DNA of 39,823 nt from Candidatus Pelagibacter sp. (GTDB lineage Bacteria > Pseudomonadota > Alphaproteobacteria > Pelagibacterales > Pelagibacteraceae), in contig JAOISU010000004.1 of NCBI GenBank assembly GCA_028222445.1, positions 1-39,823 on the forward strand, given 5' to 3'. Below the pieces are notes generated by a model that saw only the letters and a program-made list of their open reading frames with translations, had not been told where the DNA came from and did not search any database. The translations under genes and the position numbers were made by a program. Below are positions 37,696-39,823 of the stretch, piece after piece. Each line of letters starts with the position of its first letter. Positions within the stretch are counted from its first letter, which is position 1.

Positions 37696-39722
37696 TTAAT
37701 TCTTTTTTGATATCTTATCCAGCCAGGGCTTCTTATTTCTTCATTATCTTCAAAATCTTGATTAAATTCAAAATCATCATCTTTACTGTCATCAAAATAT
37801 GAATTTTTTTCTAAAAATTCTTCTGGAAGTTCATCGATGAATCTTGAGGCCATACTATCAATCCAATTTCCTTGGTAAAATCTATTCATTGCAAAAGATA
37901 CAAGCGCCTTCTTTTTTGCTCTAGTTATTCCAACGTAAGCCAACCTTCTTTCTTCTTCAAGTCCATTTTGACCTTTTTCTTCAATTGATTTTTGGTGTGG
38001 AAAAAGTCCTTCTTCCCATCCAGGTAAAAAAACTACATCAAATTCAAGTCCTTTTGAGCCATGCATAGTCATCATATTAATTTTTTCACCATCCCAGTCT
38101 TGATCAACCGATGTTGCTAAAGCAACGTGTTCTAAGAAACTCTCTAAATTATCAAACTCTTTCATTGCACTAAGAAGCTCTTTAATATTTTCAAGCCGAT
38201 TTTCATTTTCTACGTCTTTTTTATTTTTCAACATTGAAGAGTAGCCCGACTCATCCAAGACTAATTGGAGTAATTTTACGTGGTTGATCTTTTTTATATT
38301 GATATCATTTCTCCATTTATCCATTAAAAATATAAAAGAACTTAAGCCTATTTTAGTTTTTGGTTTAATTAAATTTTGCTCAATTAATTGCTTAGAAGAA
38401 ATTTCTAAACTTAAGGAATTTTCTTTTGAAAATTCATGTATTAATTTAATGGTACTTTCACCTATAGATCGTTTAGGATTATTTATTATTCTATCAAATG
38501 CCAAGTCATCTTTAGGTTGATGAATTAACCTCAAATATGCAACACAATCTTTAATCTCTGCTCTTTCATAAAATTTTGTACCTCCCAAGATCCTATAAGG
38601 AAGACCAATTTTTAAAAAACGTTCTTCAAATTCTCTAGTTTGAAAAATTGCCCTAACTAAAATTGCTATGTTATTAAAAGAATATTTTTTTTTTAATTTG
38701 TTTTCTATTTCATCTGAAATTCCTATTGCTTCATCTTTTCCATTTTTAAAACAATTAAGTTTAACTAAATCACCCTCATCCATCGTGGTTTTTAAAGTTT
38801 TGCCAACTCTATTTTGATTATTAGCTATTAAATTCGAGGCAACGGATAAAATATTTTGTGATGATCTATAATTTTCTTCTAATCTTATTACTTTTACATT
38901 TTCATAAACCTTATCAAATTCTAAAAAATTCTTGATTTCTGCACCACGCCAACTGTAAATAGATTGATCATCATCTCCAACACAGCATAAATTTTTATGT
39001 TTTTCTGATAGTAGATATAGCCATCTACTCTGAATGTAGTTTGTATCTTGATATTCATCGACCAAGATATATTTAAAATTATTTGAATATATTTCTCTTA
39101 TATCTAAATTTTTTTCTAAAATTTTTACAGCATGTAAAATTAGATCTCCAAAATCGCACGCATTTAAATCTAATAGTTTTTGCTGATAAATTTTATATAA
39201 AGGAAGTACAGTTTTTTCATAAATATCATTTTTATTTATAATGACTTCATTTGGATAAAATCCTTTATTTTTCCATCTATCAATAATGGATAAAATATAT
39301 TTTGGAGCTAATTGTTTAATATCTATATTTTCAGCTTTACATATATTCTTAATTAGTCTTACCTGATCATCTGTGTCAATGATCGTAAAATTAGATGTTA
39401 AACCAGCTGCGGGAGCATGTTTTCTTAATAATTTTGCACAAATTGAATGAAAAGTTCCTAGCCATGTTAAGCCAATAGCCTCAGAATTTAGTATGGCACT
39501 AACCCTGTTTTGCATTTCTTTTGCTGCCTTATTAGTAAAAGTTACAGATAGTATTTGATTGGGAAAAGCCTTTTTTTCATTGATAATATGAGCAATCCTA
39601 GACGTTAAAACTTTAGTTTTACCTGAACCAGCACCCGCAACAATTAAAAGTGGGCCATCTAAATGCATAACAGCTTCTTTTTGAGCTGTGTTAAGATTGC
39701 TTAGATATTCAGAGTTTATCAT
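37692..39722 (-). CDS. uvrD: UvrD/PcrA-family superfamily 1 DNA helicase
   Basis: A 676-residue 3'-5' helicase for nucleotide-excision and mismatch repair. The Q motif LNTAQKEAV is followed by Walker A AGAGSGKT (29-36, Lys35). ILVDEYQDTN is motif II, and CVGDDDQSIYSWRGA is motif III. RLEENYRSSQNIL is motif IV, MTMHGSKGLEFDVVFLPG motif V and AYVGITRAKKKAL motif VI. The length is a little under E. coli UvrD (720) because the C-terminal tail is short and acidic (residues about 640-676). It is upstream of, and coupled to, the SMR gene. Confidence 0.95.
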   Translation of the reverse strand: MINSEYLSNLNTAQKEAVMHLDGPLLIVAGAGSGKTKVLTSRIAHIINEKKAFPNQILSVTFTNKAAKEMQNRVSAILNSEAIGLTWLGTFHSICAKLLRKHAPAAGLTSNFTIIDTDDQVRLIKNICKAENIDIKQLAPKYILSIIDRWKNKGFYPNEVIINKNDIYEKTVLPLYKIYQQKLLDLNACDFGDLILHAVKILEKNLDIREIYSNNFKYILVDEYQDTNYIQSRWLYLLSEKHKNLCCVGDDDQSIYSWRGAEIKNFLEFDKVYENVKVIRLEENYRSSQNILSVASNLIANNQNRVGKTLKTTMDEGDLVKLNCFKNGKDEAIGISDEIENKLKKKYSFNNIAILVRAIFQTREFEERFLKIGLPYRILGGTKFYERAEIKDCVAYLRLIHQPKDDLAFDRIINNPKRSIGESTIKLIHEFSKENSLSLEISSKQLIEQNLIKPKTKIGLSSFIFLMDKWRNDINIKKINHVKLLQLVLDESGYSSMLKNKKDVENENRLENIKELLSAMKEFDNLESFLEHVALATSVDQDWDGEKINMMTMHGSKGLEFDVVFLPGWEEGLFPHQKSIEEKGQNGLEEERRLAYVGITRAKKKALVSFAMNRFYQGNWIDSMASRFIDELPEEFLEKNSYFDDSKDDDFEFNQDFEDNEEIRSPGWIRYQKRIK

Positions 39723-39765
39723 TTTTTAAATTTCATTATAAGGTATCTCAATTTAACAGCATTTT

Positions 39766-39823
39766 ATGAATAAAATTATTAAAAATTTTAATAACTTAAT
39801 ACAAAAGACAATATTCAAAGTTA
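39766..39823 (+). CDS. possible start of a further gene, running off the window
   Basis: ATG at 39766 opens a frame of 19 codons to the window end with no stop, beginning MNKIIKNFNNLIQKTIFKV. It is divergent from uvrD with a 43-bp gap, like other neighbours here. Too short to assign a product, and no ribosome site is visible, so it is only a candidate. Confidence 0.35.
   Translation, partial: MNKIIKNFNNLIQKTIFKV

Overview
The window is a very AT-rich, tightly packed stretch of bacterial chromosome with almost no non-coding DNA. There is no gap between genes longer than about 115 bp, and many starts and stops overlap by 1-17 bases. Lysine, asparagine and isoleucine dominate the proteins. The gene order yebC, RuvC-like, tolQRAB-pal-cpoB, tilS, ftsH, folP, glmM is typical of Alphaproteobacteria. 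The compactness, base composition and protein style point to the SAR11 clade (Pelagibacterales, Candidatus Pelagibacter type). That assignment is inference from style and gene order; no rRNA is present to confirm it.

Layout. (a) 1-9473, plus strand: the end of a YmdB-type metallophosphoesterase, yebC, a phage-type RuvC-like resolvase, the Tol-Pal envelope system (tolQ, tolR, tolA, tolB, pal, cpoB), tilS and ftsH. A clear intrinsic terminator follows pal. (b) 9480-13969, plus strand: folP, glmM, thiD and purA, chained with one-base overlaps or gaps of a few bases. (c) 13966-15882, minus strand: rluD then rpoH (sigma-32), meeting purA tail to tail. (d) 15906-15982: tRNA-Arg(TCG), followed by a four-gene surface-polysaccharide cassette (16046-19958) with a SAM methyltransferase, a polyprenyl-phosphate-sugar-synthase-like GT2, an unrecognised multispanning membrane protein and a UDP-GlcNAc 2-epimerase. 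This is the only accessory-looking part. (e) 19984-23972: a Sua5-type tRNA modification enzyme facing away from the xseB-ispA-dxs isoprenoid operon. (f) 23981-26733: aroC, pdxH and a long-chain polyprenyl diphosphate synthase. (g) 26846-33267: an S49 peptidase, glyQ, glyS and pyruvate phosphate dikinase in one overlapping chain. (h) 33251-36019, minus strand: ygfZ, nadA and nadC. (i) 36063-39722: a dihydroorotase-family protein with an altered metal motif, an SMR-type transporter and a UvrD/PcrA helicase. A possible new gene starts at 39766 and runs off the end.

Most genes are housekeeping: envelope integrity, tRNA and rRNA modification, cofactor synthesis (folate, thiamine salvage, PLP, NAD, isoprenoids), purine, pyrimidine and chorismate synthesis, and glycyl-tRNA charging. 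Points worth a second look are the sugar cassette beside tRNA-Arg and its possible GT2 plus GT-C pair, the dihydroorotase with Gln in place of the first metal-ligand His, the RuvC-like resolvase without adjacent ruvA or ruvB, nadA-nadC without nadB, a 14-codon leader reading frame whose stop overlaps the pal start, and symmetric AT-rich palindromes in three very short divergent spacers. I saw no CRISPR array, insertion sequence, rRNA or recognisable riboswitch, and nothing here that I can firmly call a wholly new system.
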